Positions 14,953-22,690 of a stretch of DNA of 26,284 nt are shown here, piece after piece. Position numbers and translations under genes: made by a program. Position 1 is the stretch's first letter; every line of letters begins with the position of its first letter. Location: the NCBI GenBank assembly GCA_027004315.1, contig JALTHV010000180.1:1-26284 (forward strand), read 5' to 3'. This DNA comes from Deltaproteobacteria bacterium. GTDB lineage: Bacteria > Desulfobacterota > Dissulfuribacteria > Dissulfuribacterales > UBA3076. The notes beneath the pieces were generated by a model. It worked only from the letters and a program-made list of their open reading frames with translations, did not search any database and was not told where the DNA came from.

Positions 14953-15599
14953 CAAAAGAGTATGGTCCCCAAGAGTAGACTAACAATATAGGTAATTATC
15001 GGGACGATAACTCGGTCTATTACCCCTGTAAAGACGAGCAGCAGGATTAGGAGAAAACCATAGCGCTCAAATTCCTGGTATGACCTTGCCAGATCAGAGG
15101 GAAGTATCCCCATAAGGACCTTACTGCCATCGAGAGGTGGGATAGGAATAAGATTGAATACCGCAAGCCCTACATTGATCTGAATACTCACATATGCCAT
15201 ATAGAAGATTGGACGAAAGAAGAATCCCTGGGACCCTGGAGATGGGCCCAACAGCCCGGGGATCTGTCTCATGACAAGGGCACTCACTACTGCCAAGAAG
15301 ATATTGGCCGCGGGACCAGCCAGTGAGACCCAGATCATGTCCCTCTTGGGATCTTTAAAGTAGGCGGGATTGACCGGTACTGGCTTTGCCCAACCTATAG
15401 TCTGGGTAATAAAAAATACAAGGGTACCAATGGGATCGAGATGGTGTATGGGATTGAGTGTAAGACGTCCCTGGCTACGTGCAGTAGGGTCTCCAAACAG
15501 ATAGGCCACCCACCCATGGGCCATCTCGTGAACGGTAACCGCAAGGAGTATAGGTGGCGTGAGTATTGCGATTCTCTGAATAATGTTGGCAACGTCCAT
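14952..15599 (-). CDS. Site-2 protease family (M50) metallopeptidase
   Basis: This 215-residue integral membrane zinc protease belongs to the short, prokaryotic M50B class. It has HEMAHGW (zinc-binding HExxH) in the first membrane segment, GRLTLNPIHHLDPIGT next, and NLIPIPPLDGSKVL with the third zinc ligand Asp. About five hydrophobic segments are visible. The substrate is unknown; homologues cleave within or near membranes, but this short type has no assigned target. I start at ATG 15599 (MDVANIIQ); the upstream extension to 15641 is MITE F sequence. MITE F lies with its target duplication only one base before this ATG, so the ribosome binding site is poor. Co-directional with cca, trpS and scpA. 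Confidence 0.88.
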   Translation of the reverse strand: MDVANIIQRIAILTPPILLAVTVHEMAHGWVAYLFGDPTARSQGRLTLNPIHHLDPIGTLVFFITQTIGWAKPVPVNPAYFKDPKRDMIWVSLAGPAANIFLAVVSALVMRQIPGLLGPSPGSQGFFFRPIFYMAYVSIQINVGLAVFNLIPIPPLDGSKVLMGILPSDLARSYQEFERYGFLLILLLVFTGVIDRVIVPIITYIVSLLLGTILF

Positions 15600-15608
15600 A
15601 GATATACC

Positions 15609-15819
15609 GTAAGTTCGTAAGTTCTCAATAAGTCCTGGCAACTTCGATGTAACCGACCATATTCCCCCCGGCCAGCGGTAGCTTTTTTCAGGGTTTCAGG
15701 AGCATCGCTTGATGCACAAGATCAGAGCACTCTGCCCATTAATCCGCACTGAAACCCTGAAAAAAGCTACCGCTGGCCGGAGACGCGAACGGTTACGCCA
15801 GAACTTATTGAGAAGTTAC
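15609..15819. mobile_element. MITE copy F (composite, with duplicated tip)
   Basis: The right end ACTTATTGAGAAGTTAC (15803-15819) is followed by GATATACC (15820-15827). On the left, GATATACC (15601-15608) is followed by GTAAGTTC and then GTAAGTTCTCAATAAGT (15617-15633). So the 8-bp duplication matches only if the element has an extra tandem copy of its own 8-bp tip. The inner hairpin is intact (arms about 15669-15699 and 15750-15780), in the opposite orientation to copies B and C. It is inserted between cca and the M50 gene. Confidence 0.85.
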
Positions 15820-15836
15820 GATATACCATTTTCATT

Positions 15837-18485
15837 TCACAATTTTGTCAGAAATTCCTGTTGCACCAACTGCATCTCATCTTGTCTGTATCTGACCTCT
15901 CCATCCAGTCTGGCCTCAAGCAGTCGATGGAGTATGGTCTTAAAGAGGGGACCTGGCTTTAGACCCATATCCTTTAAATCCTCCCCTGTAAGCATAGGCC
16001 TTATATCCTGTAGCTCTGTAATATACCTGGATATATCCTGCCGGACATCCCCATTCCTGACAATTGAAAAGAGATAGAGAAGGACCTCAAGATTCAGGCC
16101 CCTGAGCAGCCAATATATCTCACTGAGCTTCATGAAAGGCCTCCGGGAAAGGACCTCTAGGGTCTTTTCTGCCAACTCCCTTCCCTCCACAAAGGTCTTT
16201 TTGTCTGTGCCATCAAGGCCCAAACGGTCTACCAGCTCCATGATTTCTTTGGAGCTCAGGCCCTTGAGAATGGCCAGCAGATATACTATCCATCTCTTTG
16301 GTGCCTGTGGGCGAAAGAGCAGATCATGCCATGCCAATACATCATAGGTCCGGGCAAGGATCTCATCCATCTCTGGTCCCAATTTGAGGTCTGGATGAAT
16401 CAGCTTCAGCACTCCCACCTCGGCCAGCCTTCCAATGGCAGGTCTTGGATCAGGCTCATTTAAAATCAATATAAGTTCATTTAACAGGCGCTTCCCAGAA
16501 AGCCTTGAGATTATATCGAGACGTACTGCATTTTGGATCAGTCTCAAGGTGTGTTTACCTATCCTGAAACCATATCTCTGCTCAAAACGGATCGCCCTAA
16601 AGACCCTGGTTGGGTCCTCAACAAAACTCAGGCTGTGGAGGACCCTTATAATGTGGCCCTTGAGGTCCCTCTGGCCGCCAAAGAAGTCTATTAACAGACC
16701 GAATTCCTTTGGATTGAGCTTTATGGCCAGTGTGTTAATGGTAAAATCCCGTCGGAATAGGTCCAGTTTTATAGACGAAAGGGCTACTGTAGGCATGGCA
16801 GCAGGATACTTGTAGTATTCCCATCGGGCAGTTGTCACGTCCACCTTGAGACCATCATGGAAAATCATGACTGCAGTCCCGAACTTCTGGTGGACACGTA
16901 CCCTTGCCCCAAAACGGCTGGCAAAGGCATTGGCAAAGACGATTCCATCCCCTTCAACCACCAGATCCACATCCAGATTAGGCCTTCTCAATAGCAGATC
17001 TCTTACAAAGCCTCCCACAACATAGATATGGAAACCCTGATCCTCTGCCACTTTTCCTGCATTCAACAATAGATCGAGTATGCGGGATGAGAGCCTCTCT
17101 CTCAGCAAAGAGACGACATTCTTACGCTGTTCCCTTCCCGAAAGCAAGGCCTCAGGTCGTCTTGTGGCATCTCCAGTCAGTATCTGGAGGAGATCCGTCC
17201 TGGTGATTACCCCCTTTATCTGCCCGCTATCTACTACAGGGACAAAACGCTGACGGTGATTGACTATGACTTCCTGGACCTTAGCGAAGGTATCCTCTGG
17301 AGAGATTACCTCAAAGTCCGTGGTCATATATTCACGTACCATCAGGTCAGCGAGGCCATGATATATCGCCTTTTCCACCGTCCTACGGGAAATAAGGCCC
17401 AGGACCCTGCCTTCATAGACTATGGGGAGCACGGTAATGCCGTAGCGCGTCAACTTATCATTGACCTGGGAAATGGGGGTATCAGGCAGGACCGAGAGTA
17501 CTGGATATGACATTATATCTTTCACTCTGGGTTCCGTTCCCAGTTGTCTGTGAAGTTCTGATACAAGGCGCTCTTCGGCCTCAGCCAGAGTCAGGCCCTT
17601 TAGGCTAGCAGAGGCAGCCATGGGGTGGCCTCCTCCACCGATCGCCTTTAGCACCTTTCCAACATTGACCCTCTCATCCCGGCTGCGACCTACTATCAAT
17701 ATCTGGGCCCCCATAAAGGCTATGGCAAAAAACACAGAGAGTTTCTCCATATCCATGATCTCATGGACCAGGACAGCAAAGTCTTCCACATAGACTGGCG
17801 ACGAAGTCTTTGCCAGAGTGACAGGGATACCAGCCAGGGTATAGGTAACAGCGGTATTCAAAAGGTCATTTAAAAGCTCTACGTGCTCAGGGGTAAATCT
17901 GTGTTCAAGCAGCTCAGAGATCGCCTTGAGATCTGCCCCCTTCTGAAGCAGCCAAGCAGCCGCCTCCAGGTCCTCGGGAGCAGTAGAGCTAAAGGTAAAG
18001 GAGCCTGTGTCCTCATATATACCCAGGGCCAGAAAAGTGGCCTCCTCAGGACTTATATCCATTCCCTTCTCTCTAAGGAGCCGGATCATGAGGGTTGTGT
18101 TTGCACCTACAGGCCTAAAAAAGGTCTTGGTGGCCCTTATGCCTCCAGAGGAAAGAGGAGGATGGTGATCATAGAGATGGACCTCGACATCAGGCCTCTC
18201 CAGGAGAGAAGCCAACTTGCCAAGACGGCTCCTCTGGTTGGTATCTACCACCACCAGAAGTCTGACCTGATCAAGATCTATATCTTTCAGGCGTTTTACA
18301 TCTATAAAGTAATGGCCTGATCGCAGGAGAAAGTCACGCAGATCCCTCCCTTGAGAGCCGGGCAGCACGATCTGTGCCCCAGGATAGAGCTTACTGGCAA
18401 CCAAAGAAGAGGCAAGCGCATCAAAATCCGCATTGAGATGGGAGGTAATGACAGTTATAGGAAAATCTGTTGAATTCTCGTCCAA
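15837..18485 (-). CDS. cca: DHH-CBS-tRNA nucleotidyltransferase fusion (CCA/poly(A) polymerase family)
   Basis: This 882-residue protein has three modules. Residues 1-310 are a DHH/DHHA1 phosphoesterase: SHLNADFDALAS, VVDTN, YDHH at 105-108, and GGGGHPMAAS near 283. Residues about 318-440 are two CBS domains, probable adenosine-nucleotide sensors. Residues about 485-750 are a class II nucleotidyltransferase head with YVVGGFVRDLLL (491-496), the catalytic DVD (505-507), RRDFTIN and EDPTRVFRAIRFEQRYGF. It probably adds A or CCA to tRNA 3' ends and may couple this to phosphoesterase activity. Similar fusions are known in Desulfobacterota and Aquificae. Some such organisms split CC- and A-adding between two enzymes, so it may be the A-adding partner only. 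The start is TTG 18485 with AAGGA upstream. Confidence 0.9.
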   Translation of the reverse strand: MDENSTDFPITVITSHLNADFDALASSLVASKLYPGAQIVLPGSQGRDLRDFLLRSGHYFIDVKRLKDIDLDQVRLLVVVDTNQRSRLGKLASLLERPDVEVHLYDHHPPLSSGGIRATKTFFRPVGANTTLMIRLLREKGMDISPEEATFLALGIYEDTGSFTFSSTAPEDLEAAAWLLQKGADLKAISELLEHRFTPEHVELLNDLLNTAVTYTLAGIPVTLAKTSSPVYVEDFAVLVHEIMDMEKLSVFFAIAFMGAQILIVGRSRDERVNVGKVLKAIGGGGHPMAASASLKGLTLAEAEERLVSELHRQLGTEPRVKDIMSYPVLSVLPDTPISQVNDKLTRYGITVLPIVYEGRVLGLISRRTVEKAIYHGLADLMVREYMTTDFEVISPEDTFAKVQEVIVNHRQRFVPVVDSGQIKGVITRTDLLQILTGDATRRPEALLSGREQRKNVVSLLRERLSSRILDLLLNAGKVAEDQGFHIYVVGGFVRDLLLRRPNLDVDLVVEGDGIVFANAFASRFGARVRVHQKFGTAVMIFHDGLKVDVTTARWEYYKYPAAMPTVALSSIKLDLFRRDFTINTLAIKLNPKEFGLLIDFFGGQRDLKGHIIRVLHSLSFVEDPTRVFRAIRFEQRYGFRIGKHTLRLIQNAVRLDIISRLSGKRLLNELILILNEPDPRPAIGRLAEVGVLKLIHPDLKLGPEMDEILARTYDVLAWHDLLFRPQAPKRWIVYLLAILKGLSSKEIMELVDRLGLDGTDKKTFVEGRELAEKTLEVLSRRPFMKLSEIYWLLRGLNLEVLLYLFSIVRNGDVRQDISRYITELQDIRPMLTGEDLKDMGLKPGPLFKTILHRLLEARLDGEVRYRQDEMQLVQQEFLTKL

Positions 18486-18520
18486 GAAAATCCTTTGGAA
18501 AGATCCGCCACCCGCTCGTA

Positions 18521-18573
18521 GTAACCGTTCACGTCACCGGCCAGCGGTAGCCGGGGGAAATGTGAACGGTTAC
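18521..18573. mobile_element. MITE copy G (53 bp, collapsed)
   Basis: It has complete ends GTAACCGTTCAC (18521-18532) and GTGAACGGTTAC (18562-18573). Between them is only one copy of the arm start (CCGGCCAGCGGTAG) joined directly to CCGGGGGAAAT. The rest of the hairpin and the loop are gone. The flanks CGCTCGTA (18513-18520) and CGCTCGTC (18574-18581) match 7/8. It lies upstream of the cca start. The right flank also forms a 9-bp hairpin with ACGAGCGGT (18600-18608) just after usp. Confidence 0.85.
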
Positions 18574-18629
18574 CGCTCGTCTGTATTTGTTCCTTACGAA
18601 CGAGCGGTGAATTTTATTTTTACAGTAAA

Positions 18630-19085
18630 TTATGTAGTTACCTTATACGGATTGACAGTAAGGACCGGGCAACTGGCACCTCTGACCACGCCACTTGCCA
18701 CACTGCCAAACATGATCTGTTCCAGCCCTTTTCTCCCATGGGTCCCCATTATGATCATATCTATTCCGTTTTTATTGGCATAATTCAGAATCTCTTCTAC
18801 CGTATCACCCACTTCCACACTTGTCTTCACATCCTCTATATCAGACATATGTTCATCCACGAAGCGGTTCATTGCCTTTTCGGCGCCGCCCATAAGATCT
18901 TTCTTGAGGTTGGAATACCAGGCGACACCTAGTTCAAAACCAGCATACTCTCCTGATCCCCTCACCACATGAAGGAGTTCTATCTTTGCCCCTAGCTTTT
19001 CGGCCATTAATTTTACATAAGGCAAGATCTTATCTGAGTTTTCGAAAAAATCTACAGGAAACAGGATCTTTTTGACCTCTACCAT
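18630..19085 (-). CDS. Universal stress protein (UspA family, ATP-binding type)
   Basis: This 151-residue single Usp domain is a cytoplasmic nucleotide-binding stress protein. It starts KKILFPVDFFENSDKILPYV (Asp of the nucleotide site). It ends with the complete ATP-binding signature G-x2-G-x9-G-S in MGTHGRKGLEQIMFGSVAS, followed by ASCPVLTV, so it should be an ATP-binding (MJ0577-like) member rather than the UspA type without ATP. ATG 19085 has a near-perfect AAGGAGGA Shine-Dalgarno 6 nt upstream, which suggests strong expression. A 9-bp hairpin at 18572-18608 just after the gene could terminate it. The specific stress role is unknown. Confidence 0.92.
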   Translation of the reverse strand: MVEVKKILFPVDFFENSDKILPYVKLMAEKLGAKIELLHVVRGSGEYAGFELGVAWYSNLKKDLMGGAEKAMNRFVDEHMSDIEDVKTSVEVGDTVEEILNYANKNGIDMIIMGTHGRKGLEQIMFGSVASGVVRGASCPVLTVNPYKVTT

Positions 19086-19152
19086 TTAAATTCCTCCTTT
19101 TGATTACTTTCTATGTAAAGATAACGTGCTATTAATCACAGCACCTAATCCC

Positions 19153-19170
19153 TTCCGGCGAAAGCCGGAA
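19153..19170. repeat. Small REP-like hairpin (TTCCGGC-GAAA-GCCGGAA)
   Basis: A 7-bp GC-rich stem is closed by a GAAA tetraloop. The motif 'attccggcgaaagccggaatcc' recurs in many bacterial genomes as a short extragenic palindrome. Only one copy is seen in this window. Confidence 0.5.
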
Positions 19171-19233
19171 TCCAGATATCTTATCCTGGCTTACTGAAAA
19201 GTTACAATTATCCTTCTATCTATTACTTATATC

Positions 19234-19375
19234 GTAACTGTTCACATTCCCCTCCCGGCCAGTGGTGGCATTTTGAAGGGTTTCAGGAGCATCGCTTGAT
19301 GCACAAGATCAGGCACTCTGCTATTAATCCGCACTGAAACCCTTCAAAAGGCCACCACTGGCCGGGGACAATTAC
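19234..19375. mobile_element. MITE copy H (142 bp, inner type)
   Basis: The left end is GTAACTGTTCAC (19234-19245); the right end is decayed (GGACAATTAC, to 19375). The flanks CTTATATC (19226-19233) and CCTATATC (19376-19383) are a 7/8 duplication. The arms (19255-19285 with 19335-19363) pair well. Both arms carry changed bases (GTGGTGG opposite CCACCAC) that keep the pairing compared with copies B-D. Loop orientation is the reverse of B, C and D. Confidence 0.8.
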
Positions 19376-19534
19376 CCTATATCACTTTTATCAGCCTTAT
19401 TGACCCTGTGTCAAGGTTGCTACCACAGACCATCTCTTTTATAATACATTATTTATCTCAAAGATTCATAACCAGATATTCGTCGCCCATGGGCATGAGA
19501 ATGTTCCCCCTCACTCAAACCCTCTCCCCTGCGG

Positions 19535-19652
19535 GAGAGGACAGGGTCCCATGCTGCAAAGGCCTCAGAAAACAAGGAGCGAGAGTATGTTGGGAAAAGA
19601 AGTACCCTGTGATCGGTTACATCGAAATTGCCAGGATTTATTGAGGAGTTAA
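19535..19652. mobile_element. MITE relic I (partial outer type, related to copy A)
   Basis: It aligns with the reverse complement of the left half of copy A: GGGTCCCATGCTGCAAA, AGAAAACAAGG, GCGAGAG-ATGTTGG, AGAAGTACCCTGTGATCGGTTAC. It ends in a degenerate outer repeat (19636-19652, 14/17 match). The other end is missing and no target duplication is visible, so it is an old, truncated copy. Confidence 0.7.
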
Positions 19653-19730
19653 GGTGGTTACTTAACCTATAACATCTATTATGTAACTTAGCAGGTTATC
19701 TTTAAATTAATAAGATATCAGGAGCAATCA

Positions 19731-21668
19731 ATGGGCCTAACAGCAACTGAAAAGATTCTAAATTCACACCTAATAAGGGGTGAAATGGTCTCTGGGAGCC
19801 AAATAGCCATCCAGATTGATCAGACCCTTACTCAAGATGCCACGGGCACCATGGCCTGTCTGGAATTTGAGGCCATGGGCATACCTGGGGTCAAGACAGA
19901 ACTCTCGGTAAGTTATGTGGACCACAACCTCCTGCAGTCAGACTTCCGGAATGCAGACGACCACAGGTTCCTCCAGTCCTTTGCAGCACGCCACGGAATC
20001 CATTTTTCTCGGCCTGGAAATGGCATATGCCATCAGGTACATCTTGAGCGATTTGCCGCCCCTGGAAAGACACTCCTGGGCTCAGACAGCCATACCCCGA
20101 CGGCAGGTGGTTGCGGGATGCTCGCCATAGGGGCTGGGGGTCTCGATGTGGCCATGGCCATGGCCGGGCAGCCCTTTTATTTGACAGTACCACAGATAGT
20201 GGGCATCCATTTGACTGGAGAGCTCGGCCCATGGGTCTCGGCAAGGGACATCATCCTGGAGATACTCCGTCAGATGACTGTAAAGGGTGGTGTCGGAAAG
20301 GTCATCGAGTACTTTGGGCCCGGTGTTGCCAGGCTCTCTGTGACTGACAGGGCCACCATAGCAAACCTTGGGACCGAACTGGGGGCCACCAGCACAGTCT
20401 TTCCTTCAGATGGAAAGACCAGGGAATTTCTCTGCAGTCAAAAGAGAGAAGGGGTATGGCAAGGCCTTGAGGCAGACCCGGATGCCCGATATCACGAGAC
20501 AATCGACATGGATCTCTCTTCACTCGAACCCATGATAGCCTGCCCTTCATCTCCGGACAACGTGGTACCTGTACGGGGAGTGGCCGGCCGGCCGGTATCT
20601 CAGGTCATAATAGGTTCCTGTGCCAATTCCTCATACAGGGACATATCTATAGCTGCCAGTGCCCTGGAGTCCAGGGGAATAGACCCATCTGTGGACCTTG
20701 AAATAAATCCAGGGAGCGGACAGGTCCTTGAAAATGCCGACATGGCAGGGGTATTGCGCAAATTGATCCATGCAGGTGCCAGGATACAGCAGTGTGGCTG
20801 CCTCGGGTGTATAGGCATGGGGCAGGCACCGGCCACAGGTACCATCTCCCTCAGGACCTTTACCCGCAACTTTCCTGGAAGGAGCGGCACAAAAGACGAC
20901 CAGGTATATCTGTGCAGTCCGGAGACCGCTGTGGCATCTGCAATAAGAGGGGTGATTACTGATCCAAGGGACCTTGGAGAGGCCCCTGAGATATCGCTTC
21001 CTGAGGTCTACCTGATCAATGACAATGGGATAATCCCTCCCAGGGATGACAGATCGGACGTGATGATAATCCGTGGCCCAAACATAAAACCCCTCCCAGA
21101 GTTTGACCCCCTTCCAGAAGACCTGGAGGCCAAGGTGCTCCTCAAGGTGGGAGATAACATCACCACTGACCACATAATGCCGGCCGGCAGCAAGATACTT
21201 CCGCTCAGGAGCAATGTACCTGCCATCAGTGAGTATGCCTTTTCGGCCATTGATCCGGGGTTCTCCTCAAGGGCCAGAGAGACAGATAGCGCAATCATAG
21301 TCGGAGGGGAAAATTACGGCCAGGGCTCCTCCAGGGAACATGCCGCCCTGGCGCCAAGGTACCTGGGAGTACGGGCCAAATTAGTAAAGAGCTTTGCCAG
21401 GATCCACAAGGCAAACCTCATAAATTTTGGCATTGTGCCCATTACATTTATAGATCCGGACGACTTTGACCGGATCAGACAGGGAGACACTGTTACTATC
21501 CCCGGCCTGAGGGCTGCAATGCTGAACGGGTCAGAGACAGTGGAAGTAGATATAAAAGGTGGCAAGACAATACAGGCCCGGATGGAGCTGTCTGAAAGAG
21601 ACCGACTGATACTGGCCTCAGGCAGTCTGCTGAACTGGGTCAAGACACAGAACAGGAAAAACGTATGA
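19731..21668 (+). CDS. acn: Aconitate hydratase (aconitase, ~645-residue bacterial type)
   Basis: This [4Fe-4S] enzyme interconverts citrate and isocitrate. The 645-residue length matches the shorter bacterial aconitase group rather than the ~890-residue AcnA. Visible are GSDSHTPTAGGCGMLAIGAGG, IIGSCANSS with cluster ligand Cys297, QCGCLGCIGMG with ligands Cys357 and Cys360, then the swivel domain with VGDNITTDHIMPAG and NYGQGSSREHAALAPRYLGV (active-site SRE). 3-isopropylmalate dehydratase and homoaconitase are related, but the fused single-chain layout favours aconitase. ATG 19731 is preceded by AGGAG. The stop overlaps the aroE start by 4 bp (ATGA), so acn leads an acn-aroE-aroA operon. Confidence 0.9.
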   Translation: MGLTATEKILNSHLIRGEMVSGSQIAIQIDQTLTQDATGTMACLEFEAMGIPGVKTELSVSYVDHNLLQSDFRNADDHRFLQSFAARHGIHFSRPGNGICHQVHLERFAAPGKTLLGSDSHTPTAGGCGMLAIGAGGLDVAMAMAGQPFYLTVPQIVGIHLTGELGPWVSARDIILEILRQMTVKGGVGKVIEYFGPGVARLSVTDRATIANLGTELGATSTVFPSDGKTREFLCSQKREGVWQGLEADPDARYHETIDMDLSSLEPMIACPSSPDNVVPVRGVAGRPVSQVIIGSCANSSYRDISIAASALESRGIDPSVDLEINPGSGQVLENADMAGVLRKLIHAGARIQQCGCLGCIGMGQAPATGTISLRTFTRNFPGRSGTKDDQVYLCSPETAVASAIRGVITDPRDLGEAPEISLPEVYLINDNGIIPPRDDRSDVMIIRGPNIKPLPEFDPLPEDLEAKVLLKVGDNITTDHIMPAGSKILPLRSNVPAISEYAFSAIDPGFSSRARETDSAIIVGGENYGQGSSREHAALAPRYLGVRAKLVKSFARIHKANLINFGIVPITFIDPDDFDRIRQGDTVTIPGLRAAMLNGSETVEVDIKGGKTIQARMELSERDRLILASGSLLNWVKTQNRKNV

Positions 21669-22489
21669 TCTGCTATCCTGATGCACATACTGCCCTCTAT
21701 GGGATCATAGGTCACCCGGTAGGGCACAGCCTCAGCCCTGCCATACACAACGCCGCCTTCAGGGCCATTGGGAAAAATGCGGCCTATCTGGCCTTTGATG
21801 TAACTGACCTTCCGATGGCAACAGGAGGCATAAGGGCCCTGGGCATCAAGGGGCTCTCTGTCACCATACCCCACAAGGAGACCATAGTGGAACTGTTGGA
21901 TGAGACAGATCCAGTGGCCAGGCGGATTGGGGCAGTGAATACCATAGTGAACAGAGATGGCCGGTTAGTCGGCACCAACACGGACTGGATGGGTGCCGTC
22001 CGTGCCCTTCAGGAGGTCACTGACCTCGGAGGGAAAGACGTCCTGGTCCTGGGGGCCGGTGGGGCATCAAGGGCCGTGTGTATAGGCCTGATGGATATGG
22101 GGGTAAGAAAAATCCACATTGCAAACCGGACCGCAGAGAGGGCAAGGGCCCTTGCAGAGGTCTGCAATGCCTCCTGGTCAGGTCTGGATGGGATTTCAGA
22201 GGTAGAGGCCTCAATCCTGATAAACACCACATCGGTTGGGATGACCCCGAATGTCAATGAGACCCCGATTTCTCCTGAGCTCCTCCCGCGCTTTCAGGTG
22301 GTAATGGACATCGTCTATTCTCCCAGTGAGACGCGTCTGCTCAGGGAGGCCTCAGAGGCCGGTTGCAAGATAGTAAGGGGCATAAAGATGCTGCTTTACC
22401 AGGGAGTGACACAGTTCGAGCTCTGGACCGGGGAGACTGCGCCTGTTGAGGTCATGGAACAGGCCCTCCATGAATCCATTGGTGTGTGA
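21665..22489 (+). CDS. aroE: Shikimate dehydrogenase
   Basis: This 274-residue enzyme reduces 3-dehydroshikimate to shikimate with NADPH in the aromatic amino acid pathway. It has YGIIGHPVGHSLSPAIHNAAF (shikimate-binding Ser-x-Ser), SVTIPHKE with the catalytic Lys, NTDWMGAV with the catalytic Asp, LGAGGASRAV as dinucleotide-binding glycine loop, NRTAERA, and the C-terminal GIKMLLYQGVTQFELWTG. ATG 21665 overlaps the aconitase stop. Its own stop TGA (22487-22489) is followed two bases later by the abandoned ATG of aroA (22492), so aroE and aroA were originally almost contiguous before MITE J inserted. Confidence 0.95.
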   Translation: MICYPDAHTALYGIIGHPVGHSLSPAIHNAAFRAIGKNAAYLAFDVTDLPMATGGIRALGIKGLSVTIPHKETIVELLDETDPVARRIGAVNTIVNRDGRLVGTNTDWMGAVRALQEVTDLGGKDVLVLGAGGASRAVCIGLMDMGVRKIHIANRTAERARALAEVCNASWSGLDGISEVEASILINTTSVGMTPNVNETPISPELLPRFQVVMDIVYSPSETRLLREASEAGCKIVRGIKMLLYQGVTQFELWTGETAPVEVMEQALHESIGV

Positions 22490-22491
22490 AG

Positions 22492-22521
22492 ATGGTCCTT
22501 CTTTCAAGGGACAAGGTGTAA
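22492..22521 (+). other. Orphaned original start of aroA (9-codon remnant ORF)
   Basis: ATG 22492 opens nine codons (MVLLSRDKV) and stops at TAA (22519-22521) inside the GTAA tip of MITE J. If the element and one copy of its GACAAGGT duplication are removed, this frame runs straight into aroA (MVLLSRDKVIEILQPK). It is therefore most simply the pre-insertion 5' end of aroA. Confidence 0.75.
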
Positions 22522-22690
22522 CTGTTCACATCCCCCCCGGCCAGCAGTAGCATTTTGAAGGGTTTCAGGAGCATCGCTTGATGCACAAAATCAGGCACTC
22601 TGCCTATTAATCCGCACTGAACCCCTTCAAAATGCTACTGCTGGCCGGAGACGTGGACGGTTGCAACAGGAGGGGTGTGTGAACGGTTAC
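22518..22690. mobile_element. MITE copy J (173 bp, inner type, perfect TSD) at the aroA start
   Basis: The ends are GTAACTGTTCAC (22518-22529) and GTGAACGGTTAC (22679-22690), flanked by the perfect 8-bp duplication GACAAGGT (22510-22517 and 22691-22698). The arms (22537-22567 with 22618-22648) keep pairing through paired changes (GCAGTAG opposite CTACTGC). The right half has the longer subterminal segment, and here only it reads AGGAGGGG. The current aroA start GTG 22679 is the first three bases of the right terminal repeat. Confidence 0.92.
22668..22681 (+). promoter_or_regulatory. MITE-borne Shine-Dalgarno and GTG start for aroA
   Basis: AGGAGG (22668-22673) lies 5 nt before GTG 22679, in frame with aroA. 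Both lie within MITE J. Copy D has an uninterrupted run of G (complement of CCCCCC) at the equivalent place and copy E likewise, so the ribosome binding site is specific to this copy. Confidence 0.75.

Larger units (their letters stand above)
19086..19730. other. usp-acn divergent intergenic region rich in repeat relics (645 bp)
   Basis: No gene was recognised; a 78-codon open frame inside is repeat-derived. It contains a GAAA-tetraloop hairpin TTCCGGC/GCCGGAA (19153-19170), a stray outer-type MITE end (19189-19205, 14/17 match), MITE H (19234-19375), a CTCTCCC/GGGAGAG palindrome (about 19522-19540) and MITE relic I (19535-19652). Promoters for both divergent genes must lie here; none is clear enough to call. 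Confidence 0.75.

Noticed and set aside
14869..14955. 29-residue N-terminal extension of TrpRS from TTG 14955
   Set aside because: It translates the collapsed MITE E; ATG 14868 has a GAGGTGG ribosome site and gives the normal family N-terminus.
5366..16077. Two open frames sharing the N-terminus MMHKIRAL (minus strand 5366-5650; plus strand 15709-16077) as a small gene family
   Set aside because: The shared part is just the MITE loop and arm read through in copies C and F; beyond the element each frame runs antisense through unrelated genes.
19522..19540. CTCTCCC/GGGAGAG palindrome as a terminator
   Set aside because: It has no T-tract and lies in a divergent spacer; this motif is a common extragenic palindrome.
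20631..21173. 180-codon minus-strand open frame
   Set aside because: Antisense to aconitase cluster-binding region; shadow frame.
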